DNA of 64,000 nucleotides, from NCBI RefSeq assembly GCF_003342675.1, contig NZ_CP031148.1, positions 3,038,001 through 3,102,000 on the forward strand, written 5' to 3'. The translations under genes were made by a program, and so were the position numbers. The stretch is from Haloplanus rubicundus. Its GTDB lineage: Archaea; Halobacteriota; Halobacteria; Halobacteriales; Haloferacaceae. The notes beneath the pieces were generated by a model. The model had not been told where the DNA came from and ran no database searches. It was given only the letters and a program-made list of their open reading frames with translations. Shown in pieces: positions 25,695 through 34,761 of the stretch. The number at the start of each line of letters is the position of its first letter. The first letter of the stretch is position 1.

Positions 25695-26429
25695 ATGCGA
25701 CTGGCCCGCATCTGCACGGCGAAGGGGATTTTCACCGGCGAGTACGAGGACGGCGTCGTCACGACCGACGGCGACGGCGAGACGTACGTCGTCGGCGAGG
25801 ACGCCGAACTGATGGCGCCCTGTGATCCCGCGGCCATCTTCTGTACCGGCCGGAACTTCGGCGCGAAGATCGAACAGATGGGCGAGGGCGACCGACCGGA
25901 CCGCCCGGACTGGTTCGTCAAGCCGCCCCACGCCCTCCACCCGCCGGAAGCACCCATCGAGTACCCCGAGTGGGTGGAGTCGTTCACCTACGCGGGCGAA
26001 CTCGCCGCCGTGATCGGCGAGCGGTGTCACGATCTCACCGTGGACGAGGTCGAGGACGCCCTCCTCGGCTACACCATCCTCAACGACCTCGATGCCTACG
26101 AACAGGACCGCCGGACGGCGCGGAAGGCGTTCGACGGATCGGCGCCGCTGGGACCGTGGATCGAGACCGACGTCGACCTCGACGGGATGGCGATGGAGAC
26201 GGTCATCTCGGGCGAAAACCGGCAGTCGGCGACGACCGACGAGATGATCTTCCACCCCGAGGAAATCGTCGCCTTCCTCTCGGAGCGCTACACCTTCCGC
26301 CCGGGCGACGTGATCTCCTTCGGCAGCCCGGCCAACCCGGGCCTCCTCGAACCCGGCGACACGGTCGAGATCACGTACGAGGGCGTCGGAACCTTGCGAA
26401 ACGAGATCGTCGCCAGCCACAACGCCTAA
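25695..26429 (+). CDS. Fumarylacetoacetate hydrolase (FAH) family protein
   Basis: A 244-residue single-domain FAH enzyme of the type that hydrolyses or decarboxylates 2-oxo or acylpyruvate acids. Typical blocks are IFCTGRNFG, FVKPPHALHPP, YAGELAAVIGERCHDL with the metal-binding acidic residues, YTILNDLDA, and DVISFGSPANPG. The substrate is not determined. It lies 44 bases after aIF-2 beta and near the CoA-transferase/LeuA-like pair, which hints at an organic-acid pathway. Confidence 0.9.
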   Translation: MRLARICTAKGIFTGEYEDGVVTTDGDGETYVVGEDAELMAPCDPAAIFCTGRNFGAKIEQMGEGDRPDRPDWFVKPPHALHPPEAPIEYPEWVESFTYAGELAAVIGERCHDLTVDEVEDALLGYTILNDLDAYEQDRRTARKAFDGSAPLGPWIETDVDLDGMAMETVISGENRQSATTDEMIFHPEEIVAFLSERYTFRPGDVISFGSPANPGLLEPGDTVEITYEGVGTLRNEIVASHNA

Positions 26430-26453
26430 CGCCGTCGCCCGCGGTCCCCGTGT

Positions 26454-26702
26454 ATGGCCGAGCGTCTCGACCTCTCGGACGGCTTCGACGTCCACGACTA
26501 CCGCGCGGGGCTGAAACTCCACACGCAGGACGGCGCGTCGATGTATCTTGAGAACCGGAACGGATACGAGTGCCCGGCCTGCGGGCGGCCGTTCGAGCGA
26601 CTGTTCGTCTCGACGGACGACCGGGTGACCTTCGGCAACCCGCCCGACGCGCCGTTCTGTCTCGCGCGGACGGCGGAGCGACTGCTCCTGTTGACTCACT
26701 GA
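26454..26702 (+). CDS. Small haloarchaeal CPxCG protein
   Basis: An 82-residue protein with one CPAC pair near residue 39 and a lone Cys near residue 72. The opening RLDLSDGFDVHDYRAGLKL is followed by a short acidic core. I do not know a function. It follows FAH by 24 bases on the same strand and may be in its transcript. Confidence 0.68.
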   Translation: MAERLDLSDGFDVHDYRAGLKLHTQDGASMYLENRNGYECPACGRPFERLFVSTDDRVTFGNPPDAPFCLARTAERLLLLTH

Positions 26703-26758
26703 CCCACCGCGGAACCGAAAAGGGTGAGAGCCCGCGCGTCGAACCGACGACGTACACG

Positions 26759-27190
26759 ATGTACGAGGACATCCTGCTCCCGACGGACGGGAGCGAGTCG
26801 ATGGACGTGGTGATCGAGCACGCGGCCGACGTCGCCGCGCGCCGGTCGGCCACCGTCCACGCCCTGTACGTGATCGACGACCGCTCGTTCCTGACGCTGC
26901 AGGAGGACATGAAAGGCGACGTGGTCGACGGCCTCCGGGCCGAGGGAGAGACGGCGACCACCGAGGTGGCGAGCCGACTCGAGGCCGAGGGTGTCACCGT
27001 CCGGACGGCGATCAGGCAGGGCAACCCCGCCGACGAGGTACTCGCCTACGCCGACGAGGCGGGAATCGACCTCGTCGTCATGGGCACTCACGGCGCCGAC
27101 TACGAGCGAAACATGCTCGGGAGCGTCTCACAGAAGGTGGTCACGATGTCCGACGCGCCCGTGTTGACCGTCAATATCGGCGGCGACTAG
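26759..27190 (+). CDS. Universal stress protein (UspA family)
   Basis: A 143-residue single-domain UspA protein opening MYEDILLPTDGSE. The nucleotide-binding signature GTHGADYERNMLGSVSQKV matches G-2X-G-9X-G(S/T), so ATP binding is likely. It is a soluble stress-related protein whose target is unknown. Its TAG stop is embedded in CTAG, which is also the stop of the convergent msrB gene. Confidence 0.94.
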   Translation: MYEDILLPTDGSESMDVVIEHAADVAARRSATVHALYVIDDRSFLTLQEDMKGDVVDGLRAEGETATTEVASRLEAEGVTVRTAIRQGNPADEVLAYADEAGIDLVVMGTHGADYERNMLGSVSQKVVTMSDAPVLTVNIGGD

Positions 27191-27594
27191 GCGTCCTCGC
27201 CGAACTCGAGCGCGACGGAGTTGATGCAGTAGCGCTCGCCCGTGGGGTCGGGACCGTCCTCGAAGACGTGGCCGAGGTGGCCGCCACAGGTCGCACACAG
27301 CACCTCCGTCCGCCGCATCCCGTGTCGGGTGTCGGTCTCCAGTTCGACGGCGCCGTCGACGGCGTCGTAGAAGCTCGGCCATCCGCTCCCGGAGTCGAAC
27401 TTGGTGTCGGCGTCGAAGAGCGCGGCGCCACACCCCGCGCAGGTGTACGTGCCGTCCGCCTTCTGATCGAGGTAGTCGCCGCTGAACTTGGGTTCGGTGC
27501 CGCGTTCGCGCAGGATATGATACTCGTCGTCGGTGAGTCGGTCGCGCCACTCGTCGTCGGACAGGTCCGCGAGGGAGCGTTCGTTCTCGCTCAT
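27187..27594 (-). CDS. msrB: Peptide-methionine (R)-S-oxide reductase
   Basis: A 135-residue MsrB, which repairs methionine-R-sulfoxide. Two zinc-binding CxxC pairs are visible (CAGC and CATC), with GSGWPSFYDAV, HLGHVFEDGP, and RYCINSVALEF holding the catalytic cysteine. I start at the ATG at 27594; an extra 15 residues upstream look non-conserved. It overlaps the convergent universal stress gene by four bases. Confidence 0.96.
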   Translation of the reverse strand: MSENERSLADLSDDEWRDRLTDDEYHILRERGTEPKFSGDYLDQKADGTYTCAGCGAALFDADTKFDSGSGWPSFYDAVDGAVELETDTRHGMRRTEVLCATCGGHLGHVFEDGPDPTGERYCINSVALEFGEDA

Positions 27595-27635
27595 ACGCGA
27601 GGTAGGGGCTGGAGGGGTATAGCCCCGGCGCCCGC

Positions 27636-28310
27636 TCACCGCCCGCGAACCGGCACCCCGTCGATGTCGAGGAGGTCGGCCAGCCCGTCGAGTTCGTAGG
27701 TGGGCTCGACCGAGAGCTCGTACGACTCGCGGTGGGGACGGCGGACGAACGCGGCGTCGAGGCCGGCGTTCCGTGCCGCCAGCACGTCGGACTCGCTGTC
27801 GCCGACGAAGAGGGCGGCGTCGGCGTCCAGATCCGAGAGCGCGCGGTGGAGGTAGTACGGATCGGGTTTCTTCCGGGACAGACTCCGTATCGTCGGATCG
27901 CGCCCGTAGGCAGTGGCGAAGAGGTCGCGGGTGGCGAAGAAGTCGTGCATGAACTCGACGGTCTCCTGCTGGTTCGAACTCACGATGCCGCGCGGGGCGT
28001 CGATATCGCGGACGGCGTCGAAGTCGTCGTAGAGGGCGGCCCGGCCGGCGCGGAGTTCGACGCGCTGGGCGTGCGAGGAGTGGTAGTCGCGGGCGCGCCA
28101 GAAGCGCTCGGGATCGAGGTCGTAGGTCGCACAGACCGTCGAGAGCAGATCTGGCGTGACGCCGATGGAGATCCGGTCGACGTCGTCGGGGTCAGGGTCG
28201 GACACGCCGAGGGCGTCGAAGGCCTCCCACGTCGCCCGCCGGAGGACCGACCGGCCGACGGGTTCGACGAGGACGCCGTCGTTGTCGAACAGCACCGCCT
28301 CGTAGCTCAT
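27636..28310 (-). CDS. HAD-superfamily hydrolase
   Basis: A 224-residue phosphatase-type HAD protein. Motif I is FDNDGVLVEP (Asp9 and Asp11), motif II is near GIVSSNQQ, motif III is KKPDPYYL and motif IV is FVGDSESDVLAA. The cap lies between motif I and II, as in phosphoglycolate phosphatase-like enzymes. The substrate is unknown. Translation from the ATG at 28310; the longer upstream frame reads through the tandem-repeat region and is not coding-like. Confidence 0.92.
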   Translation of the reverse strand: MSYEAVLFDNDGVLVEPVGRSVLRRATWEAFDALGVSDPDPDDVDRISIGVTPDLLSTVCATYDLDPERFWRARDYHSSHAQRVELRAGRAALYDDFDAVRDIDAPRGIVSSNQQETVEFMHDFFATRDLFATAYGRDPTIRSLSRKKPDPYYLHRALSDLDADAALFVGDSESDVLAARNAGLDAAFVRRPHRESYELSVEPTYELDGLADLLDIDGVPVRGR

Positions 28311-28344
28311 AGGTGATGGTAGTGGGGAGTGAGCAAAAGGGTTC

Positions 28345-28598
28345 GCGAGGCCTCGGTCGCCGTGCTCCACCGTCCCGCGGTTCGCTACGCTCGTCTCGCG
28401 GGTCGTCTCTCCCCGCTCGATTCGAAACCGACTGACCGTTGGCCTCGCCGCCGCTCCACCGCGAGGCCTCGGTCGCTCTGCTCCACCGTTCCGCGGGTCG
28501 CTCCGCTCCCCGCTCCACCGCGAGGCCTCGGTCGCTCTGCTCCACCGTTCCGCGGGTCGCTCCGCTCCCCGCTCCACCGCGAGGCCTCGGTCGCTCTG
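28345..28598. repeat. 59-bp intergenic tandem repeats
   Basis: Two identical 59-bp units (28461-28519 and 28520-28578) are followed by a 20-base partial third (28579-28598). A diverged unit begins at 28345 with the same GCGAGGCCTCGGTCGC opening. They fill most of the 352-base gap between the HAD gene and a lipoprotein gene. The rest of the gap contains no gene I can support. Purpose unknown. Confidence 0.92.
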
Positions 28599-28662
28599 CC
28601 CCCTTCGGCCTCGCTCTCGGCACTGAGAATCGAAGGGCGAGCTTTATTCTTCCCCGGCCGCG

Positions 28663-29256
28663 ATGTCCGCCTCGATGGGCGACGACCGTATCGGACGCCG
28701 GACGATTCTCGGCGCCGGGGCTGGGCTGCTCGCGTCGCTGACCGGCTGTAGTGGCCTGTTCATCGAACCCGAAACGACGGGCACGCCCGGCTCCGGGGAC
28801 GGGGACGCGGGGTCGACGGCGACGCCGACGCCGGCGCCGACACCGGCGCCCACGGCGACGCCCGCGCGAACCCCCCTGACGGAGACGCCGGCGCCGCTTC
28901 CGAGCGAGGACATCGAGGTGCAAAACCGCCGGCTCGCCGTCCGCCTGACCGAACTGGAGAAGTTCGCCGTCGTCTCCTACCGGTTCGGCGTCGAGAACAC
29001 CGGCACCCGGACGATACGCGACGTCGAGTTCCGGGTGCGCGTCCGCTACGAACACGAAGAGGTGTCCCGGATCGTCGCCACCGACTACCCGCGGTTCTGG
29101 TTCGACGACGGGGACGACGACGACGGCCTCGACACCGACGACACCACGACGGTGGCCGACCAGGTGCGGTTCGAGCGCGACGGCCGGGCGCAGAACTCGG
29201 TCGCCCCGAACCGGTTCGAACTCGAACTCTCGATCCGTCGAATTCGGTACGTATGA
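28663..29256 (+). CDS. Tat-exported lipoprotein, function unknown
   Basis: A 197-residue lipoprotein (ATG at 28675 would remove four residues). It has a twin-arginine sequence (GRRTILGAGAG), a lipobox (SLTGC), and a Thr/Pro/Ala-rich linker (residues about 45-80) typical of surface-exposed haloarchaeal lipoproteins. The remaining domain, with acidic Asp-rich loops, has the look of a FxLYD or immunoglobulin-like beta-sandwich (NTGTRTIRDVEFRVRVRY). I do not know its partner. Confidence 0.78.
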   Translation: MSASMGDDRIGRRTILGAGAGLLASLTGCSGLFIEPETTGTPGSGDGDAGSTATPTPAPTPAPTATPARTPLTETPAPLPSEDIEVQNRRLAVRLTELEKFAVVSYRFGVENTGTRTIRDVEFRVRVRYEHEEVSRIVATDYPRFWFDDGDDDDGLDTDDTTTVADQVRFERDGRAQNSVAPNRFELELSIRRIRYV

Positions 29257-29434
29257 GCCGTCGAACACCCGATGATTCACGAACGAGTTAGCGAGGTGTC
29301 TGGCGATCACGGTTTGGGCCGTCGACGACTGGGGAGTTCCGGCGCGGGCACGGGGCGTTATCGGGACTGAGAGCGCGGGCGAATAACTAAGTCGGTCGAC
29401 GACCGAGCGGAAGCAACGTCGCCGGTCTCTCATC

Positions 29435-30496
29435 ATGCTTCCGCTCGCCTCGTTTATGCTCGTTCTCGCCGTCGTTCTCGCCGTCGGTGCGTACGTAGTC
29501 ACCCGGATCGACGCCCTGGACCACCGAACCCTGCTCGTCGTCGTGGCGGTGGGGCTGGCGGTCGGTGGGGTGGCCGCGCAGTCGGCACCGCCCGCGCCCG
29601 TCGAGGTGGCGACGACGGTGGCGAGCGACCCGGTCCCGAACGCGACGACGCCCGCCGCGAGCGACGACCGCCGGACGGTCGCCGAGCGCCACGGCGAGAC
29701 GGGCGCCGTCGCGGCCGCGAACGCGTCGGCGACGGTCGTCGGCGTCGCGGGCGGCGGCCGGATCACCTACCGGACCGCGGCGGGCGAGCGGCGGACGATC
29801 CGACTCGCGGGCATCGACGCCCTCGGAGCCGGCGGGGGCGACCCCGAGCGGTTCGACGGGGTCGTGACCGGGAGTTACGGCCGGACGTGTCTCGCCGAGG
29901 TGGGCCGACGGGCGCTGATCGACGCGCGCACGGCGGTGGTCGGCGAGTCGGTCACGGTTCGCTCGGTGACGGGCAGCGCCGGCGCGCCGACCGCCGTCCT
30001 GGCTGCCGACGGGCGGTCGCTCAACCGCCGGTTCGTCGAACGGGGGTACGCCCGTGCCACGGACGACCGATACGCCGACGCGGAGCGGGCGGCCCGGAGC
30101 GCCGGGCGTGGCGTCTGGTCGTGTGCGACCGTTGAGCCGACGCCGCCGCTCCGCGAGTCGGCGGAACCGGCCCTCCGCATCGCCGCCGTCCACCCCAACC
30201 CGCCGGGTGACGACGCGGCGGCGCTCGACGACGAGTACGTCGTCGTCGAGAACGCGGGCGAGGAGAGCGTCGACCTCTCGGACTGGTACCTCACCGACGG
30301 CGGCGACCGAACGTACTTCTTCTTCGACGGGCGGACGCTCAGGCCGGGCGAGCAACTCGTCGTCCACGTCGGCGACGGTCGGAACCGCGACGGACACGTC
30401 TACTGGGGCGCCTCGGCACCCGTCCTCGACAACGATCGCGAGACGTTGAAACTCGTCGACGGTGACACGGATCGAGTGGTTCGACTGTCGTACTGA
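29435..30496 (+). CDS. Membrane-anchored thermonuclease-like protein with lamin-tail domain
   Basis: A 353-residue protein. Two hydrophobic helices open it (residues about 3-24 and 33-48), then an SNase-like OB domain (residues about 95-230) with TIRLAGIDAL, SVTVRS, RSLNRRFVERGYARA and the trailing YADAERAARSAGRGVWSC. The last 110 residues form a lamin-tail domain (NPPGDDAAALDDEYVVVENAGEESVDLSDWYLTD). Staphylococcal nuclease relatives cut DNA or RNA with calcium. Extracellular nuclease activity is therefore plausible but not shown. Confidence 0.82.
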   Translation: MLPLASFMLVLAVVLAVGAYVVTRIDALDHRTLLVVVAVGLAVGGVAAQSAPPAPVEVATTVASDPVPNATTPAASDDRRTVAERHGETGAVAAANASATVVGVAGGGRITYRTAAGERRTIRLAGIDALGAGGGDPERFDGVVTGSYGRTCLAEVGRRALIDARTAVVGESVTVRSVTGSAGAPTAVLAADGRSLNRRFVERGYARATDDRYADAERAARSAGRGVWSCATVEPTPPLRESAEPALRIAAVHPNPPGDDAAALDDEYVVVENAGEESVDLSDWYLTDGGDRTYFFFDGRTLRPGEQLVVHVGDGRNRDGHVYWGASAPVLDNDRETLKLVDGDTDRVVRLSY

Positions 30497-30623
30497 CCGC
30501 GAGTTCCGATAGCAGGGCCAGCGGTCGTCGTCGTCTCCGAAACAACTCGATTCTAGTTGAATGCTGTTGTCGTTGTATCGACGTAATCGTCATCGTTATC
30601 CCCGGCGCACCGCAGGTGCCACC

Positions 30624-32255
30624 ATGAGGCGGATCACGATTTTGGCGGTCGTCGGCTGTCTGCTGTTGGCGCCGGTCGTTCCCACGGTGGCGTCGAGCGT
30701 CGTCACCGGGAACCCCGAGTTGAGTCACAGCGTCGCCGACAACACGTTCCAGCCGAATCAGCGGGCACAGCTGACCGTCGTCACGACCAACGACGGCAAC
30801 ATCGAAGACGGCGGTGTCGGGCGCTTCGAGGAGCAGGTACAGACGGCACGGAGCGTCCAGATGCGCGTCCGCCAGGGGCGGATCGACGCGCCCATCGACG
30901 TGAAGACGGGGACGGTGACGGCCGGAAGCATCGGTCCCGGCGGCGTCAGTGAGTTCACGTTCGCCCTCGAAATCGGCGACGTCGAACCCGGCACGTACAC
31001 CGTGCCGGTCGAAGTCACCTACCGTCACGCCCGTGCGGTGATCTACGACGAGACGGCGTCGGGACCCTCGGAGATCGAGTACGTCTGGCTCGACAAGGAG
31101 CGGACGGTCGATCTGACGATCCGCATCGAGGAACGGGCGTCGTTCGACATCGTCTCCGAGGGAACGAACCACCTGTTCGCGGGCGATACGGGGTCGCTGG
31201 CATTCACGATCAAGAACACGGGGACGCAGACGGCACGGAACGCGTCGATCCGGCTCTCCTCGGGCGCGTCGGGGCTCTTCTTCGGGAGCCCGGCGACGCC
31301 GGCGGCGGAGACGGGCGTGTTCGTACGGTCGCTCGACCCGAACGAGACACGGCGGGTGTCGGTACAGGTCGGTGCCACTGACGACGTCACGCCGGGTGCG
31401 TACCCCGTCGACGCCGTCGTCTCCTACCGCGACGAGAACGACATCGGCCAGCGCTCGGACGCGCTGACGACGGGCGTGACGGTGCGCCCGGAGCGGACAT
31501 TCACGCTGTCCGATCTCGACACGTCGAACTTCCGCGTCGACGAGAACGAGGCGACCGTCTCGGGACAGATCACGAACACCGGGCCGGCTCCCGCCCGGAA
31601 CGTCGTGGTCAGGATGCGCGACCACGGGACGGTGACGCCGACGAACGGCGAATCGGCGGTCGGGACGCTCGCCCCCGGCGAGTCCGCCGACGTCTCCTTC
31701 ACCGCCGCCATCACGAGCGACGCCGAACCGGGAGCGAACTCCTTCACCTTCGACGTGGAGTACGAGAACGCCGACGGCGACGTGCTGACGGCGTCGAACC
31801 CGATCCGGAAGACGGCGGTGATCGAGGCCGAGCGCGACCGCTTCGAGGTGTCGAACGTCTCGACGACGGTGACGCCGGGCGGGACGGCACAGCTCTCGGC
31901 CGACGTTCGCTACGTCGGTAACGAGCCGATTTCGGCGGTCAACGCCCGCCTGTTCACCAGCGACCCGCTCTCGACGTCCGACGACGGGGCGTTCCTCGGG
32001 CGGATGGCACCGGGCGAGACGTCGACGGCCACGTTCCGGATCAGCGCGACGAGCGACGCCCTCCCCAAGGAGTACGCCTCCTCGATCGAAGTGCGATACG
32101 ACGAGGCCGACGGCGACACGGAGTTCACGGACGGCATGCCCATCGGCGTGCCGGTCGACGAGCCGTCGGGCGGCCCGCCGGTCCCGCCGGTCGTCATCGG
32201 CGTCGTCGTCGTGCTGGCCGTGATCGGTGGCGTCGTCTGGTACCGTCGGCAATGA
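30624..32255 (+). CDS. COG1361-type S-layer/CARDB-like exported protein
   Basis: A 543-residue exported protein. A Sec signal (residues about 4-25) is followed by four or so immunoglobulin-like NEW3/CARDB-type repeats with recurring IKNTGTQTARNASIRL and APGESADVSFTAAI segments, then a C-terminal anchor (PVVIGVVVVLAVIGGVVWYRRQ). Proteins of this kind commonly precede RND exporters in archaea, as here. The longer open frame from 30561 adds an unlikely arginine-rich N-terminus. Function inferred as a periplasmic or surface partner of the exporter. Confidence 0.82.
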   Translation: MRRITILAVVGCLLLAPVVPTVASSVVTGNPELSHSVADNTFQPNQRAQLTVVTTNDGNIEDGGVGRFEEQVQTARSVQMRVRQGRIDAPIDVKTGTVTAGSIGPGGVSEFTFALEIGDVEPGTYTVPVEVTYRHARAVIYDETASGPSEIEYVWLDKERTVDLTIRIEERASFDIVSEGTNHLFAGDTGSLAFTIKNTGTQTARNASIRLSSGASGLFFGSPATPAAETGVFVRSLDPNETRRVSVQVGATDDVTPGAYPVDAVVSYRDENDIGQRSDALTTGVTVRPERTFTLSDLDTSNFRVDENEATVSGQITNTGPAPARNVVVRMRDHGTVTPTNGESAVGTLAPGESADVSFTAAITSDAEPGANSFTFDVEYENADGDVLTASNPIRKTAVIEAERDRFEVSNVSTTVTPGGTAQLSADVRYVGNEPISAVNARLFTSDPLSTSDDGAFLGRMAPGETSTATFRISATSDALPKEYASSIEVRYDEADGDTEFTDGMPIGVPVDEPSGGPPVPPVVIGVVVVLAVIGGVVWYRRQ

Positions 32256-32312
32256 CCGACGCGTCCGACCGACGGGTGACGACCGCCGGGCCGCGACGGG
32301 GGGTGGGCTGAC

Positions 32313-34715
32313 GTGTCCGCGCTCCGACGGCTGTTCCGGACCGTCGGCCACGAGATTCAGGCCCACCCGGTCGCGACGCTCCTGATCGCCGCGCTCCTCC
32401 TCGTCACCGCGTTCGGCGGGGCGGCACAGATCACGAGCGTCACCGGCGATCAGGCCTTTACCGCCGAGAACCCCACCCTCGAGAAGTTCGGCGACTCGTT
32501 CGACCGCGGGTCGATATCCGTCCTCGTCAGGGGCGAAGTGACCGACCCGGCGACGCTCAGGGCCATGGCCCGGTTCGACGACCGGATGTCGACGGTGGAG
32601 AACGTCGCGTACGTCTCCAGCCCGGCCGATCGGGTGCGCGCGGAGTACGGCCGGATTCCGGACTCGGAGGCGAAAATCGAGCGCGTCCTCGGGCGTCCGA
32701 ACCTGGCGTTCGTGCAGGTGGTGTTCGAGCCGGGACTCACCCAGCCGGAGGAGCGGCCCATCTACACCGAGGCGCTCTCCGCCGAGGAGTGGGCGCGATT
32801 CCCCGCCGGCGTGGACGTGATCATCACCGGCTCGGCCGCCTTCTCGGCACAGCTGTCCGTGCTCATCCAGCAGAGCACGAACCAGTTGCTCGGTCTCGCG
32901 GTCGGGCTGATGATCGTCGCGCTCTTTTTCCTCTTCCGGGGGGTTCGACTGCGCCTCCTGCCCATCGTCGCCGTGTTCGTGGGCGTCCTCTATACGTTCG
33001 GCGCCATCGGCTACGCGGGGGTGCCGAACTCGACCCTGACGAGCGCCGTCTTCCCCATCCTGATCGGCCTCGGCATCGACTACTCCGTCCAGTTCCACGA
33101 GCGCTACGAGGAGGAGTTGGAGACGGCGCCGCCGCGGGAGGCGCTCCCGCGGGCGCTGGCGGGGATCGGACCGCCGGTGTTCGTCGCGATGCTCGCCGCG
33201 GCGCTCGGCTTCGGCGCCACCTGGATTTCGACCCAGGGGACGCCCGCATTCGTCTGGTTCGCCCAGACCTCCATCTTCGGCGTCCTCCTGACCTTCCTCG
33301 CGGGGTTGATCGTCCTGCTGCCGGTGCTGACGCTATACGCACGCTTCCGTCGGCGCGGCTTCGGCGAACTCGGGCTTCACGAACTCGCCGACGGCGGGTG
33401 GAAGGAGATGTCGGGCGAGGCGTCGACCGATGCGGACGACGGCACCGACGACGACACGCCGGACGGGACGCCGCCCACCGACCCGGCCGTCGACGGCGAC
33501 GCGGTCGGCCCGGCTCAACCGGGGTTCGACGGCGACGACGACCCCACCGACTCCGAACGGGTCGGCGCGTTCGGCCGGGCGCTCGGGCGCACCTCGCGGA
33601 CGCTGGCGGCCAACCCGGCGGTCGTGCTGCTGGTCGCCGTCCTGCTGATGGGCGCGGGCTTTCAGGCCGGCACCGGACTCGACACCCTCGCCGACACCGA
33701 GGAGTTCATCCCGCAGGACCTGCCGGCGTACGTCGACCTCCAGCAGTTCCGTGCCGCGACGGGCGGCGGGACGGCCGTCCAGTACGACGTGATACTCCTC
33801 GGGAGCGACCTCAGACATCCGGCGGTGTTGCGCTGGATGGAGGACTTCGAACGGGTGGCCGTTGGCGCGCCGCTCGTTCAGGGCGTCGACTCGCCGGCGA
33901 CGCTCGTCAAAGAGTACAACGGCGGCGAGATTCCACAGACGCAGGCGGGCGTCGAGCGCGTCCTCGACCGCGTTCCGGCCCGGGAGCGCGCCCGATACTA
34001 CAGCGACGGCTACGCACACATCACGGTGATCGCGGCCCAGGACATGACGACCGACGAGACGCTCTCGTTCATCTCGAACGTCGGGGAGGCCATCGAGTTC
34101 AGCAACCCGCCGCCGGGCGTGCAGGCGGAGCTCACCGGAACGGCCGCCATCTCCCCGCCCTCCATCGTCGATCAGATCGAGAGCCGGAACGTCACGACGG
34201 GGCTCGGCGTCGCCCTCATCTTCGGCTTGCTGCTGGCGTACTACCGGCGGCTGGTGAAGGCGATTGCACCGCTGGTGCCGATGTTTTTCGTCATCGGCTG
34301 GCAGAACCTCTACATGGCGGCGCTCGACATTCCGGTGTCACCGCTCGGCGCCAGCCTCGGGGCGCTGACCGTCGGTATCGGCGCCGAGTACACCATCATC
34401 GTGATGGAGCGGTACTACGAGGAGAAGTCGCGAGCGGGCGCGAGCAAGCTCGACGCCGTGGAGACGGCCGCCACCCGCGTGGGGAAGGCCATCTCCGTCT
34501 CGGGGATGACGACGGTGTTCGGCTTCTCGGCGCTGACGCTCTCGCCGTTCCCCATCCTCGCCGACTTCGGCTTCCTGACGGTGGGCGTCATCTTCCTGAC
34601 GCTGGTGGCGGCGCTGGCGACGCTCCCCCCGACGCTGGTCGTCCTCGACACGCTCGAGGACCGAATTCTCGACGCCTTCGGGCGGTCGGGGGCGGGCGCC
34701 GATCCGGCGCCGTAA
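32313..34715 (+). CDS. RND superfamily exporter (MMPL / HAE3-type)
   Basis: An 800-residue transporter with two homologous halves. Each has a helix, an extracellular domain and five further helices. Family motifs are GLGIDYSVQFHERYEEE in the first half and GIGAEYTIIVMERYYEEK in the second, with an Asp/Thr-rich cytoplasmic linker around residues 370-420. Proton-coupled export of a lipid or hydrophobic compound is typical of MMPL/HAE3 proteins; the substrate is unknown. The GTG start lies 57 bases after the COG1361 gene. Confidence 0.92.
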   Translation: MSALRRLFRTVGHEIQAHPVATLLIAALLLVTAFGGAAQITSVTGDQAFTAENPTLEKFGDSFDRGSISVLVRGEVTDPATLRAMARFDDRMSTVENVAYVSSPADRVRAEYGRIPDSEAKIERVLGRPNLAFVQVVFEPGLTQPEERPIYTEALSAEEWARFPAGVDVIITGSAAFSAQLSVLIQQSTNQLLGLAVGLMIVALFFLFRGVRLRLLPIVAVFVGVLYTFGAIGYAGVPNSTLTSAVFPILIGLGIDYSVQFHERYEEELETAPPREALPRALAGIGPPVFVAMLAAALGFGATWISTQGTPAFVWFAQTSIFGVLLTFLAGLIVLLPVLTLYARFRRRGFGELGLHELADGGWKEMSGEASTDADDGTDDDTPDGTPPTDPAVDGDAVGPAQPGFDGDDDPTDSERVGAFGRALGRTSRTLAANPAVVLLVAVLLMGAGFQAGTGLDTLADTEEFIPQDLPAYVDLQQFRAATGGGTAVQYDVILLGSDLRHPAVLRWMEDFERVAVGAPLVQGVDSPATLVKEYNGGEIPQTQAGVERVLDRVPARERARYYSDGYAHITVIAAQDMTTDETLSFISNVGEAIEFSNPPPGVQAELTGTAAISPPSIVDQIESRNVTTGLGVALIFGLLLAYYRRLVKAIAPLVPMFFVIGWQNLYMAALDIPVSPLGASLGALTVGIGAEYTIIVMERYYEEKSRAGASKLDAVETAATRVGKAISVSGMTTVFGFSALTLSPFPILADFGFLTVGVIFLTLVAALATLPPTLVVLDTLEDRILDAFGRSGAGADPAP

Positions 34716-34761
34716 CCACAGGGGAACGCCTAACTATCCGCGCGCCGAGACGCCAACCACT

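Noticed and set aside
28461-28598. CRISPR array
   Set aside because: The 59-bp units are directly adjacent with no unique spacers, so this is a simple tandem repeat.
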